DNA of 64,000 bases from Serpula lacrymans var. lacrymans S7.9 (lineage: Eukaryota; Basidiomycota; Agaricomycetes; Boletales; Serpulaceae), in contig NW_006763301.1 in the NCBI RefSeq assembly GCF_000218685.1, positions 1,240,001 through 1,304,000 on the forward strand, in the 5' to 3' direction. The notes beneath the pieces were generated by a model. That model was not told the origin of the DNA. It did not search any database and was given only the letters and a program-made list of their open reading frames with translations. Position numbers and translations under genes: made by a program. Shown piece after piece: positions 40,691 through 53,819 of the stretch (the stretch's first letter is position 1; each line of letters begins with the position of its first letter).

Positions 40691-41204
40691 CTCCGGTGTC
40701 TCCAGATGCAACTGGTGAAACAAACACCTTTTGCAAACAATTACAGGTCAGTTTGTCCTCCTACTGATAAGAAATTACAGCTAATTTTTTTTTTTAGATG
40801 CTTGCCTGAAATGAATTGAAGAAATAGATCAGAGCACACAACTTGCCAAGTGCTGCACCAAAGAAGCTCAAAGGAGGTGATTTTTGTCCCTTGCTTGATT
40901 TTCTTTTTTTCACTCACTTATTTCACACAGAGTTTTTTTGACCATATTTGCACTTCAGGCAAGGGGAATATCCCTTCAAAAGAGGACATTGATGAAATAA
41001 TTGAAAAGGTATGTTCCTCCCAACATCAATATATATTTATTGAATCTCATTTCTTTTCTTTCAGCGCAAGTCAAAGTCTTGCAAAGGCGTGAAAGGATGA
41101 ATAAGCTGGGGGCTGTTTTTTTTTGTTGTGCTGTAATCTTGCCATCCTGCAGAATATATGTTGCTGTTGCTGTTTTTTTTTTTGAAAATGCCATGTTATG
41201 TGTT
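40691..41204. other. Region without a clear gene
   Basis: T-rich, with short coding-like patches (RAHNLPSAAPKKLKGG at about 40835) and several possible acceptors. Probably the decayed 3' part of the preceding coding sequence. Confidence 0.3.
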
Positions 41205-41525
41205 GGTTGACTATGGTCTGACTATAAAGTGACTATTGCTTGACTAATACTGACTTCAAGCTGACTATCAGATGACCATTACTCAACTACAACTTGACTT
41301 TCAACTGACTATAGTTTGACTATTACCTGACTACTCCCTGACTACTCCCTAACCAGATTACAACTTTAAGCTGACTATTACCTGACTTTTAGTCTAACTT
41401 TTGTATGACTTGCACTTGACTTGACTCTCATTTGACTATTCTACGAGGTAGGCACCAATACACACTGGTATAAGCTGACTTTGCAATCAAGAGTCAGGTG
41501 ACAGTCAAATCTGACTACTGTCTAA
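41205..41525. repeat. Degenerate TGACTAT-rich minisatellite
   Basis: About 320 bp in which TGACT(A/T) recurs every 10-13 bases (TCTGACTATAAAGTGACTATTGC.., CTGACTACTCCCTGACTACTCCC). The unit is too diverged for a single consensus. It lies between the transposon block and the SRP40 gene. TGACT is also an AP-1/Gcn4 half site, but no function can be claimed. Confidence 0.75.
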
Positions 41526-41976
41526 CTAAATGCTTTTACTGAGCTTCAGGTATGAATCATATCTAGTGTGGTGAAACCGATTTTTCCGACATTCGTTGAT
41601 GGGCGGTACCTTCGTTCTTCTCCCCTCGTCTGAGCCGGAAACAAAGACTCGATTTCGCTTGAGCCGGTTTTCACTGGATCTTATTAGCACTGTTCACCAC
41701 TAGAACTGAACGAAAACTTGACAGGCGGATAGTGACGTTGTCACAACTATTGCTTCGAGAACTAGCAAGGTTCAGCGGTCATGAAAACTATCGAGTTGCT
41801 GCATCGGCTAGCGCGGATTCTAGAGTTTTACGGTATCCTGGTAACATTTCAATCCGCCAAAGAAGAACAAGAGCAAATCACAGGAACTACTTATAGCTTG
41901 ATACCAACCCGATAGATTAGAGTGAATGAGTTCTGAGTGATCTAACACTGTTCTAAATCCCAGTGCAAATGCTGCC
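41526..41976. other. 3' flank of SRP40-like gene
   Basis: No coding sequence seen. GC content and CpG rise again here, marking the return from transposon-rich to gene-rich sequence. Confidence 0.4.
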
Positions 41977-43811
41977 TTAGTCAAATTTGATGCTATGGCT
42001 TTCCATCTGCAACAAGAGAGGTCATAAACTCATGTCGTACGAAGAGATGGCGGCTTACAGTAATTTCTCCTCCTCTGTAACTTCCCCTTTTCTTCTTGTT
42101 CTTTTCTTTCCTAAAGCCTGCACCACGTGTAACAATGAGGTCCTTGTGAGCACGTTCTCCATAATCGTTAGATATTCCACCCTAATACGACATATTTCAT
42201 TTGCATTCATATCAATAGCATTAAACATATATCAAATAAGCTAACCTTGGCTTCATACCGGTTATCGAATTTGAAGTCGGAGACGAGCGTATCTACCTTG
42301 ATTCTCGAAAATCTCTCATTTGCCTTCCTGGGTTGTTTTCCATTTATCTTCCCTTTGGTAACAGGTGGGACTTGCTCTTCACGGGCTAACGACACGACAG
42401 CTGTAGCTACAGCAGCGCCACCGATGTTAGTGCGGCGTTTTTTCGTTACTTTAACTTCATCTCTTTGCACGACGGTAGCCTTTTCACTGCTAGATGATTC
42501 TGCAGAACTTGAAGAAGAACCCGCCCTGTTCCCAGACTTTGTTACCATATTTTTCGACGCTTTACTCCCGCTGATCTTCTCTTCATCGTCACTGCTGTCT
42601 TCACCACTAGAGCTTGAACTAGACGAGTCTGAGGTGGAGGCCTTGTTGGACAGTTTTGGCTTTTTCTGCACACTGTCGTCGTCGCTATCATCTTCTGAGC
42701 TGGAGTCAGAGGACTCTGAACTGGAACCCTCCGTCTTTGGTGCTTTCGGATCCTTGGTCTTCTCATCGCCGCTATCATCTTCCGAGCTAGAACCAGACGA
42801 TTCCGAACTCGAACTCTTTGTCTCCACTGTCTTCGGTTCTGCCTTCACCCCCTCGTCATCGTCATCATCACTGTCTTCACTAGAGCTTGAAGACTCCGAA
42901 CTAGAACTACCTTTTGCGACTGGCTTCAATTTTGACTTGGCCTTACTTTTCGTCTTCCTGGTGACTTCTTCCTCGCCTTTCATGAGAATGAACTCCAAAT
43001 ACATAATCACTAGTCAAGGAGGACATACCAGAGGTGAGCGTAACACTTGTATCTGCTTCTGGTGTGGCTTTCCTTTCGATGTAGTAAGTTTACTTGCTTG
43101 TGGTGCAACATTCTTACTCTTTGGTTTGGTTTTGACCGTATTCGTGTCATTTTCACTCGAAACATCATCGCTCGAGCCATCGTTGTCCGACTCTGAGAGT
43201 AGCTGGGTGAGATAATTAGCGTGGAAGCGTGAACATTTAAGCAAACCTGAGTCAGAGCTAGTTAAGCGTACTTTAGAAAGAGAAAATAGCTTATCCATAG
43301 AGTTAGAGCATACCTTGAGCCAGAATCAGACGATTCTTTTGCATCCGGTCAGTTTACAGCTTCCACATTAGAAATATGCAGGCCACCAACCTGAGGAACT
43401 CGAACTAGATTCATCTTTCTCGTCGTCTGATACAGCTGTATGGAATAAGGGTCATGAAGTGAATGTGAAAATGCGTCACAACGCACAATCAGACGAATCA
43501 GCCCTTATAAAAATTGTTTAGTCCCAGCAACGCGTGTAGCATGGTCGGAGATCAGGTACTCACGGATCCATAGTAAAGACTCTCCACTCTTCGATGATCT
43601 GATCCAGTTGTGGCCCAGTCACCTCAATATCATCTCTAATGATGACAACATCTTTGACAGCCTTTTTTAAAGCGTCAGCGGCCTTGGTATGTGACTGTTT
43701 CTTCAGAAACGAGTGAATCAAAGTATACGTCGCTGAAGATCGTCAGGAGTGAGTGTCGTGTAAAGCATGGCGACTGTGATTTGCTATAGTACCTGCAAGA
43801 TGACTATCCAT
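41977..43811 (-). CDS. SRP40: Nucleolar phosphoprotein, SRP40/Nopp140-like
   Basis: The start at 43811 (MDSHLA) splices to an N-terminal LisH-like segment (TYTLIHSFLKKQSHTKAADAL, 43740-43680). Several short exons lead to a long Ser/Glu/Asp-rich region with repeated (E)SSSSESSxSSSEDD blocks alternating with Lys-rich stretches, the CK2-substrate pattern of Nopp140. The C-terminal SRP40 domain begins RFSRIKVDTLVSDFKFDNRY (42290). It continues after an intron with DYGERAHKDLIVTRGAG and KEKNKKKRGSYRGGEIT, then a last tiny exon MESHSIKFD ending at 41977. Role: chaperone for snoRNP/ribosome assembly in the nucleolus. Divergent from RIB4 with 132 bp between starts. Internal exon joins around 43.0-43.5 kb are approximate. 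Confidence 0.88.
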
Positions 43812-43943
43812 TATATCTAGAACCCTACAGCAAGTATTTCTATGATGAGGCGTCCGCGAAAACTGAGTGAGACATGCACCAGCAAAGAATAAAGAAAGTG
43901 ACAGCCAATCCGAATCGAATCCCGCCAAATTTCTTCCCCAAAT
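43812..43943. promoter_or_regulatory. Bidirectional promoter region SRP40 / RIB4
   Basis: Only 132 bp separate the two start codons, so the genes must share promoter sequence. No TATA box is obvious. Confidence 0.5.
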
Positions 43944-44699
<756 letters not shown>

Positions 44700-45364
44700 A
44701 CGTGATTGGATGGAAAATATTGGGCTAGTGGTGTACGATATCCCTTTTCTGTTGTAGCACGAACTTCCCAAAAAGCAAACCTGTATCTTACTGATGGATA
44801 GTAAGATGGTTGACTGAGCTTACTAGGGTGTCGCTCATAATATTAGCAAGAGCACAAACATTTGCTGGAGGTATTCGCCAAACCGTAGATATAAAAAGCA
44901 TCGCGCTTACCAGCACTCGAAGGGTCTGCCAGTGAGTTTGTGCAAGACCAGGGCAAGGATGCTAAGACCTAGCGCTTTCAGCTTACCGACCAGCCCCGTA
45001 TTGTACATGTTGCACCGTAAGGTTGCAGAGCTGGGTGCACAGACATATACCGATGTTGGTTCCGCCGCGAGCATATACTTTGGATGAAAGAGTGCTAGTT
45101 TGCATCAGATGCTGGCTACAGTGCAAAAGCTAAAAAGCATCGACTTGGGTGACCTGGTGCGCCCCTATTTCCAAAGCGGAGTTTGTATATCACATCCATT
45201 TGTGGTATAGGGTCCCACGGGGTACGCGTTTTTTGAAGGGAGCATTTATGACTACAACCAACGTAGTAGGCCAATTATAGGCAGGTTTGCTTACCCTCTC
45301 TCTTTTTCATTTCCACATAGTAGCGAGTTCGAACTCATCGCTGCAAACGACGAGCTCGTCGACA
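44700..45364. other. Intergenic region RIB4 / PNS1
   Basis: No gene or RNA recognised. About 44750-44900 is likely the RIB4 3' flank; a pyrimidine-rich CTCTCTCTTTTTCATTTCC at 45297-45315 is a probable PNS1 promoter/initiation tract. Confidence 0.4.
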
Positions 45365-48140
45365 ATGGCCAAGTCATTCGCACAATACGCATCGCAGTTC
45401 TTAACGCATCAGTCAAATCTAGAGTCAAGTCTGTCCTCTTCGCAGCCTCTCTTCTTTTCGTTCACAACCGATGAAGGGTCTCGTTTAGGGAACAATCATG
45501 ACAGCGACCTCGATGACCTCGACGACCCACATCTGCGAGCCAGTTATGCTAGCAGGACATCCAGGCGGGATGGTCATGATGACTATAGGAGCCGTGTCGA
45601 CGAGGGAGACGACGACGATCCTTACTTGCGCCTTGACGAGGACGACCTCCAACCAGGAGCCTCTCGTTATGCCTCTCAGTCGATTCCCTTGATATCGTCG
45701 GAATACAGCCATCCAGGGTCACCAGAGTATCCAAAGGGTTGGCTAGCTCATCAGGCGTCTCCTCTCCCGCACTCTCGCACCCCTTCACCTGCACCGTCCT
45801 CGTCTTCACTAGATTCCCATCGTCTTGCAACTGATATATTTAAGCCGACCCACAACAACAACGCTGTACATCCTCAGGCATCGCCGCCTCCTCCGCCTCC
45901 TCCTCTAGCTCGCGAGCCGATATCGTTATCTCTCACGGAATCTTTATTGCCTAGGGATGGCACAAGTCGTCCTGTCGACGTATTTTCTTTGCCCGATCCT
46001 CGCTACGTTCCTCGTGGACGACGGAGATACAATGATTCTGTCTGGACAGCCCTGTGGTGCACAGGAGTCTCGTTATGCGTCTCCTTTTCAGTGCTGCTCT
46101 TGTTCCTGACGCAGAAACCTGCTCGGTCGCCAGTCAATTTCCCGTACACTACTATGCTACATACTGTTCCCATGATAACTATCATCACATTTTTGAGTGC
46201 CATCGCAGCATACACACACATACTGCTCCTTCGCATTTTTGTCCGACCCGTTATGGTTGTGACATCCGTCTTTATACCTGCAACGCTATTCATATCTGCA
46301 GTCTGGGCTTTTGTTGGTAGCTTCATGTGGGAAACTGGTCAAGAACCGACGTGGGGAGAAACGGTTGGGTGCGTGTTGATTTATGTAATTTTCTGTCAAG
46401 TACTCGCTGAATTATTTCTCTAATTAGTCTGCGGCTCTTTTCGCTCGTGCCTCTCATCCTTTCTATCATCACTGCTCGTCGTCTGATTGATTTACCGCGA
46501 GACATCCATACTACTTCTTCCATCCTCGACCTGACAACCAGACTTCTGCTATCCAACCCTTTCCTTCTCGCCTTATCTCCGGCAATTCTTTTGGTCACTC
46601 TCGTGGCTTCCATTCCCTTTTTGACGCTTGTCTTCCGCTTATTATTAATTGGGTATCTGCAATCTACAAGTGGAGGATTGGAATGGCATGTCAAGGGATG
46701 GGCCCATTGGGCTATCTTCGGAGCGATATCGATTTGGTTGTGGAGCTGGGGTGTAGCAAGAGGAACACTCAGAACAACGTGCGCAGGTGTCATTGGCGCA
46801 TGGTACTTTGCCGAGTAAGCCTTCTGTTTTGCAATGTTAATTGTGGTCTATCCATAAGCTCATTTATCATCAGTCTTGACCTCCCGCCCCCATTACCATC
46901 TGACACCCGTACCATTCATGCAGCTTTAACTCGATCCACCCAACCTTCTCTTGGGAGTATCATCCTTGCTGCACTAATTCTTACCGGCATCCGCATTCTT
47001 GCCCTCCTCACAGTTGTACTGCGCCTCTTACCATCTTATCTCCCTCTCGCACTTCGTCCTTGGCTCCAGCCTTTGACTGTAGGAGCAGGTTTTGCGGTAG
47101 GTTGGCTTGAGGGCGTGACTAGTTCTTTGAGCAAATATGCGTTGGTGTATACGGGTCTTACGGGAGACGCTTTCTTTCCGAGTGCAAGAAGAGCACGTGC
47201 ATTGACTGCCGCGGTCGAGTCGAGGTCTGCGGGAAGCTACCGACGTAAATTCAAGACGGAGCGTAAGTGGATTTTCCCTGAATCGCGATATATTATAGCT
47301 AACCAAGATTCTCCTGAATTAGCACCATTGACAATGCTTACCTATTCTCCGTTGACTCTCACATTCCCATTTGCGCTGATGACGTACCTGTTCGTTGCAC
47401 ACACGCTTTCTGCACCTGATCAAGCTCTTGGCGCAGCTTTGCTTGCGGGCGGGGTTACCGCCCTCGTTGGATTATTCTGTGTCGGTCTCGTTAAGGATAC
47501 GTAAGTTCCTCGATCGTTAAACAAAAACAATATGTATCTAACAGTTTACATGCATATTAGTGCTGATACGTTGTACGTGTGCTACTGCATTGACAAAGAT
47601 CTTGGCGAGAAACATAGAGACGAAGTATTCAGCGCTGTAGGCTACTTTATATGTCCCCGTGAAGGCCACAGATACTGATTTTTTTTTTGTAAGTTTGAAT
47701 ATGATTTGCGACCGCAGAACCCTCCGCAGCCCCAGTCTACTCGACTCGGGCCATCTTCGCCTTCAACGCCACCAAAGCAGCAATACAAGCAGCACACTCC
47801 TCGGCATCTTTCACCACAACCCAACGTGCCCTTAATCCACACTTCGCCCACACCCCTTCCTTCACGTTCCACTCAGCCACAACCCCCAGTGCAGGTTGTT
47901 CCGTCTTCTGTTCAAACCACGGTGCCTGAATCAGATATTGACCCGTTCGAACAGGAGCCCATCGATTTTCCTATATCGATGCCTGGGCCAGCTTCACAAC
48001 CCGCAGTTGGTGCGAGCAGCAAACGGGATGTGGTACCGTATACCTTGTCCCCAGAGCCTCGGCGCAGAGATGAGGATAGCGATGATGCTGATGAAGACGG
48101 AGACGAGTCCCAGATTTTCCCCGGTTCAGGCTTGTTTTAA
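45365..48140 (+). CDS. PNS1: Choline-transporter-like (CTL/SLC44, Pns1-type) membrane protein
   Basis: Five exons (45365-46368, 46428-46814, 46874-47500, 47561-47636, 47694-48140), about 846 residues. The N-terminal about 230 residues are soluble, acidic, Ser/Pro-rich (run of seven prolines near 45890). About ten membrane segments follow from WTALWCTGVSLCVSF to LGAALLAGGVTALVGLFCV, and the family signature ADTLYVCYCIDKD with HRDEVFSAF closes the transporter domain. The C-terminus is a Pro/Gln-rich then acidic cytosolic tail, not typical of yeast Pns1. It probably sits in the plasma membrane. Transport of choline is established for some animal relatives; the fungal substrate is unsure. Confidence 0.88.
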
Positions 48141-48601
48141 GCATGTTGTTTTATATATATCATGATGGAGTTGGTTTGTCACAAACCTTTTCCCCTACTG
48201 CGCATGGGTTATTTGCATAATTGCTTTTTGGGCAGAGTAGTTAGAAAGCTCACTTTACGAACTGTATATTTATAACCTCCTCGATTTTATGTATCTACAG
48301 TATTTTTTGACCAAGTGAACGACCATGTCGTATCAACTCGGTCGATTGCAAAGTATGTTTGAACTTTGAAGCTTGAAGACCAGCCTGAGTTGGCTGTGTA
48401 CAATATACACCGCGGGAAATGCGTTTCGATGGTTGCAAGTTGGCAATATTATAAATATATCAACCCATCATAGTATGTGTGATGTCAACTTGTCCAGCAA
48501 TCTCAGGTTGTCGTCCCAAAACTATATCTCTTATTGGGTTGTTCACACAGGAAGATTTTCTTCACCACTTAAAATTCAACTTGAAGCTGTAACTGGTTAG
48601 A
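48141..48601. other. Intergenic region PNS1 / MAPEG gene
   Basis: No gene seen. TATATATATCATGATGG directly after the PNS1 stop may be part of its 3' end region. Confidence 0.4.
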
Positions 48602-49432
48602 ATGACTTCCATCGTGCTTCCTCAGGGGTAAGGACAATACCATGACTTACCTGTCTCTTTTGCTCGTCTTTTGCTATCTCATCTAACACTTCGCTTTCTC
48701 GTTTCATGTGTAGGTTTGGCATGGTCGGCCTAGCAGTCTTATCCACAACATGGGTACTTACATGGCAAACCACCCTAGTGAACAAATATCGTAAACGATC
48801 AGGAATCGAGTATCCTCAATGTGAGCATCGTTTATTCGTTCTTGGTTGATGATTACCCAATATTTGTTTTCTTAGTATATGCAGAGAGGGCGCAAGTAGA
48901 GGCATCACAAGATGCGCTTTTGTTTAATTGCATGCAACGTGAGTATAATCCTCTGCCCTATCATTGCCAACACTGAATAAACACTGACGGACTTCGTGAA
49001 TGCACCAGGCGCTCATGCCAACACACTCGAAGTCATTCCAATCATAGCCATCACGTGAGTAGATGTCTTGTATAGTTGCTGGATTCCTTTGCGAATACCC
49101 AAATTTGAAGGACCTTGGTGGCTGGAGTGAAGCATCCTTACTTAGCTGCCACTGGATGTGGTCTGTGGGTTTTATCTCGCATTCCCTATACCTTAGGATA
49201 TACCACAGGTGATCCTATCAAGGTGCTCACTTATCTGCTATGCTTGCCTTTGAACCTCACTCCAGCTCTTCTTGTAGCGTACCCGTCGCGGTGGTATCGT
49301 AGGGCCAGTAATGATGGGGTGTATGTTATCATTCATAATTATGGGTTAATCCATGCTCACAGTAATTCTTGCCAAGGTCTTCTCGTCGGGTCTGCATATA
49401 CTGCACTCGATCTCGTCGGATTCAGTGTATGA
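48602..49432 (+). CDS. MAPEG-family protein (microsomal glutathione S-transferase 3-like)
   Basis: Small exons splice to MTSIVLPQGFGMVGLAVLST.., then YRKRSGIEYPQLYAERAQVE, LLFNCMQRAHANTLEVIP (the family's conserved FNCxQRAHxNxLE), LAATGCGLWVLSRIPYTLGY and TTGDPIK. An exon reading RTRRGGIVGPVMMG follows, and a last exon ends at 49432. About 150 residues with four predicted membrane helices, the normal MAPEG size. It acts in the ER or outer mitochondrial membrane on lipid hydroperoxides or glutathione conjugates. The arrangement of the last two introns is inferred from frame. Confidence 0.85.
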
Positions 49433-49751
49433 GAATAGGAATAGCCGTACAATGTAGGTTGGACATTGTTTGTTTTGCGACCACTACTGATAAGCTGAAT
49501 GTTTCACGCATGTCAAGTCGAACCAGTGGCATCATTTTGATGAGGATATTTGTGCTGGAAAGAATATCATTGATAAAAATTGTCTTTAAATGTCACTTAG
49601 AGATAGTTTATAGGGTGGTCACACAAAATGTATAAGGTCTCGTCGTTGTGCTGCATTCATGACATCTCGTTTATAACAAGTTAATCGTGAGTAGTATAAG
49701 TAGTACTGTAAGGTAACAAAACCAGCGAATAGATCTGTCACGTCACGCGTC
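49433..49751. other. Intergenic region MAPEG gene / mitochondrial ribosomal protein
   Basis: No gene recognised; short frames only. Confidence 0.4.
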
Positions 49752-50220
49752 ATGTCTTTCATTCGCTCGTTTTCGCGGTCACCGCTGAGGTGCTCTTTTT
49801 CCCCGTCTTTTGCTCGCTCCTTTGCAGCAAAGGCAGCACCAACGGCGACGGATAGTCCAAAAGGGAGCTCGAAAGATGAACCAGCGTCGAGCTCTCTGGT
49901 AGAAGGCGAAAGTAAGTCGCTTTTTTTTTGGTAGCATTGAGAATTTTATTCATGTTTTCGTTTGTTCTATGTTTCAATTGGTTTTCACAGCTACTCTGTC
50001 CTCATGTCCAGCAAACACAGTCCTCACTGGCCTGAACTATCTCAAAGGTCAGCCACCAGTTATCGCACTTCCCGACGAGGAATATCCTTCCTGGTTATGG
50101 ACGCTGCTAAATCCGAAAGACCTCGCCGATGACGGTCCTGGTGGAAAAGCAGAGAAGCGGCGACTAAGGAAAGAGAACAGGCAACGTATAAAAGACCAAA
50201 ACTTCATGAAAACTCAATGA
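49752..50220 (+). CDS. Mitochondrial large-subunit ribosomal protein L37/L54-like
   Basis: Two exons (49752-49911, 49991-50220) give 129 residues. The N-terminus (MSFIRSFSRSPLRCSF.., many Ser/Arg, FARSFAAKAA) is a mitochondrial presequence. The body LTGLNYLKGQPPVIALPDEE, YPSWLWTLLNPK and a basic C-terminus (EKRRLRKENRQRIKDQNF) match the MRP L37 family (yeast Mrpl37, animal mL54). It is a structural part of the mitochondrial ribosome. Confidence 0.9.
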
Positions 50221-50481
50221 TGGATGTCGGATATATTTCGTTGTCACTATATAATGGTAATACAATGGTGTGTTGAACTACTCAGATATACTGGTGCCAC
50301 TGAACAGATAATTCTCAAGGTCCATCTCAGACTTATTTATATTCATTAGGTTTGTGTCAGGTGATAATGACGCGGATAGATCGATGTAGAGAGCTTTTCC
50401 AATTTATCTTAACTGCTTTCACCTATTGATGGAATTACCAGTGATAACGATGCCAGGAAAGGCTTTTACACTTGCAGAACG

Positions 50482-53400
50482 TTAATCAGATTCATATTCA
50501 CCTGACCCAACTATATCCTGTCGGATAGCTTCCACGCTTCCATAGGGAACTTTATCTTTTATCCACCTCCCGAGTAGCCAATCAATTCTACATAAACCGG
50601 ATGCAGTAGCAGACGCAAGCCAGGGTGCACCGCCCAATCCATTTGCGCTATTCCAAGCAACGCGATGAATACCAACCTCGGGTGGCCATACGCCTGTGCT
50701 GCCTGTTGCTACGCCATCTTCGTCTTTTCTAGCCTGCGTGTTGTCTTTCAGTTTCGTGTTTGTCGGCTTCTCTTGGGATTCCTGTGAGCTTGACGTCATT
50801 ATTCACCACCAATATGAAACTACGCAGAAGTAATAACCTGAGGTAGAAAATGCTCCAGCATGCGAAATTCGCCAGTATTGCGACTATAGTCCAATTGGAA
50901 TATCTTGTGCACGAAAAAGGGCTTAAAAGAGATATAAACATTTTGCCAGTTGTTCCATAGGTTCTTGAGTACTCACGACACCTCCCCTCCTTGTGGCTCT
51001 TAAGGTATTTGTTGTTAAACACGCACCATCTGCAGAGCCAACTGCGAGTTGTGGGTGATAATCGGATCCACTGACGCTCTATAGTATACCAGTCAGTACT
51101 CAGTATGACGGTGACCAATGCACCACAAAATATAACTCGCACCCAAACGGGTCCATTAGGCTCAAGTAACACATGTCCTCTGCCAAGCATAGTAGGCGAA
51201 ACAGAATACGCCTTGACAGAGTTGTCGTGGTCGATCATGATCGGTCCTCCGGCGTATGGTGAGTATGTCACGCTGTTGATGACATCTGAACTCTCCAATA
51301 TGTGATTTGATCGTAGTGGTAATACATATGAGAAAGTCGCACCTCTAGTACGGTTCATCACGTTCCCTTGCGGCTCTCGAATATCTGTTAGACATTCCAC
51401 CCCGTCGTATCCACCACTTGCTATGACAGTCGGGTCTTCCGTGGTCATCGGGGTCCCCGATCCTGATACAGGAGGTATACGTATCCAAGCCAGAGCACGA
51501 AACGCCGACTGATGAACCGTTAATAAATGAGTAGGAAAAATATCTAAACGGAATTTATTAGTTGATGATCTTTAGCAACAGCGTACAACCAAGCATACTG
51601 GGGCCATCTCCAGTATCTAACGCTTGCCGTATATTGTAAACAGCAAGATTTCCTGGGATAAGAATGAATTACAATACGCGTAGATATGCAGCAAAGGTAC
51701 AGACCATTCGTGCATCCAACTGCGATCACTTCACTGTTTGCCCAGTCGAGTGTCCAGCAGGATGTATCTTCCAGCTCAATCCGTAAAAGAGGTTCTGGCA
51801 ACCTTACTAGTGACATCGTTGAATGTCGTGATCACCAGTGGACATAATTGACTGACCAAAGACAGGCTGAGAATGATTGTGATTTTGAGGCGTAACATCC
51901 ACTGGATCTGGCACAGCATAGATTGATAAGGAACCGTCTTCAAAGGTACCAGCGAGGATGCCAAGTTTCCGAAGGCGTTTCATGCGTTGGTCGGCGTTAT
52001 TGACCTGAGATAAATGTTATTAGCCTTTTGCTTACGTCGTTCCGTTAGAACAAACATCGTCATGGGAAGGCAAAGGACACCACTTGATCTCCTGTGCGGG
52101 TCCACTGTCAAGGCAAAGAACCATTTCGCACTTCATTTCGCCCGGATCATTTTCAGAAAGTGACTGTCCCTTCGCTTTACTTTCGCTCTCACTAACTTGA
52201 GTAGGTCGTAAAGCCCATATTTGAATACAAGCAAGGGCAGGGCGTTGTATTTTGGCGCCAATGATAGGTGAATGGGAGCGGGAGGGAAAGGGAGCTACTG
52301 CAAGATACTGTTTATAGCATCTATCTGTTACACAAGTCAAGTTACACATGCGCCGTTAGAAAAAATATTACTGACGAGATCGGAAGTCTGGATGGGTAGG
52401 GCACCAGTCTAAACCCCATACTGGTGCCCCTGCGTTGAAGACATGAGATTTACTCTCTGGAAAGAATGCGGCTGATGTCAAGAGTTTCAATCATCATATA
52501 ACAACGATTGAAGAAAATAGTCATACACATTTTATGGCTATCAAACATATTGGTCTCGACACGGGACTGTTTATCGACAGGTCCAAGAAAACAATGTAAA
52601 GGTGGGGGTGGTTGAAAGTTCCCCTCCTCCGTCATGACCGTATCTGTTGGTAAATGTGGACTAGCCTTCCTGCGTTTATTTGTTCGGTGAATTGTACATC
52701 GCTTTCAAGAAGTAAATAGAGCACAAACTCGCTATCAAGAATCTCCCATCCCTCTTTCACGCACACATGTTGATATACCCTCGGTCTACGGTTTCTCTCT
52801 GACTGCGTCTCACCCTCAACATCAGCAGCTTCTTTGAAGCTAGACCTATCCTCCATCAAGTCCCACAGGGGTCCAGCACCAACATTATATCCCCATGCCT
52901 TGCTCAGCCGTTCCGTCACAGTAGTGTTAGACGTGAAATTGTTCGTCGCAACAATCTTTGTAGGTCCAAAAAGGGGAGGAAGGCTCTCAAGGCGTTCAAC
53001 TTTTGTGTTTGGGAAATATACAGGGACAGCCCTGTGACGGTGGTGGATACTTGGCGTCGGTAATGCGTACATTTTGGATCCAAATGGTTTGAGTAACGGC
53101 CCGGGTGTAGTCATTTGAGTGGACATAGTACTCATATTGTTCTGGGTTTTCGACATGGAAGACTTTGATTTCGTTCTGTGGATGTTTTTTTCCTTTGTAA
53201 TGTTTGGTGGTGTGCAATCGCGAGTCCTGGCTAGTACAGGTGAAGAATTCGAAATCGCGACGGGCACGTTTCCTTCCCCCAGCACGTGCTCGCTGCGTCC
53301 GCCAGCGATGGCATGAAAACCTTCTTGAGGACCATCTGGTATATTTTCTTCGTCTGGAGCGAAGTCCCCGCCGCTGTCGTCGTCTTCGGATGGAATAGCC

Positions 53401-53492
53401 GATGGTCCAGCTTGAGCACCATCGTCGTCGTACCCAGCGGCCAGGGTGGCATAGTTTGGGCGCGATTTACGACGACGTAATTCTCGAGCCAT
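50482..53492 (-). CDS. TFIIIC WD40 subunit, Tfc6/GTF3C2-like
   Basis: The start at 53492 opens MARELRRRKSRPNYATLAAG followed by an acidic stretch. This N-terminus is familiar from fungal TFIIIC tau91-type proteins. Exon 1 (to about 52690) is followed by WD40 blades: NAGAPVWGLDWCPTHPDFR (52390), YLAVAPFPSRSHSP (52310), QIWALRP (52215), GPAQEIKWCPLP (52100), LGILAGTFEDGSLSIYAVP (51960), TSCWTLDWANSEVIAVGCTNG (51740), RALAWIRIPP (51500), VIASGGYDG (51425), VNSVTYSP (51270), ASVGSDYHPQLAVGSADG (51040) and VHRVAWN-type ends to the stop at 50482. It takes part in RNA polymerase III promoter recognition (B-box). The exon 1-2 junction (about 52.66-52.73 kb) is uncertain. Confidence 0.8.
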
Positions 53493-53819
53493 TTCTTTTG
53501 ATTTGCAGTAAAGCCAGGCAAATTATGATAGGTGTCGGCTACAAGGGAGAGTGGTGTGCTTGAGCACCGCCGGAAGCGATCGAAAATTGCCAACTCTTAT
53601 TATAATCTTATCTGATAATCGGGCTTGACTTACGAGTCTTCTTGCAAACTTCCTGGGCCACTAGCATCAGCTTTTGTTTGCCCGTCGTCTAAAGTAGAGA
53701 AGGCATCATATTGGTTCGTAAGTGATTACTCTCATCCTGCAAGTGGGTTCATCTTTTATCCCTCGGCCCGTTCTTAACGTATATATATCATGTATAGAAA
53801 CCTCGGAATAGATACAACC
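53493..53819. promoter_or_regulatory. Divergent promoter region TFIIIC subunit / alcohol dehydrogenase
   Basis: 327 bp between divergent starts. ACGTATATATATCATG at 53777-53792 is a TATA-like tract about 30-40 bp before the chosen dehydrogenase ATG. Confidence 0.5.

Noticed and set aside
42247..43215. Long plus-strand open frame (322 residues)
   Set aside because: It is the antisense of the Ser/Asp/Glu-rich SRP40 repeat region, which keeps the opposite strand free of stops.
46323..46793. 156-residue minus-strand frame in PNS1
   Set aside because: Shadow of the transmembrane exon 2 of the transporter.
53231..53593. Minus-strand 120-residue frame overlapping the TFIIIC subunit start
   Set aside because: Different frame from the conserved MARELRRRKSRPNY start; no motif.
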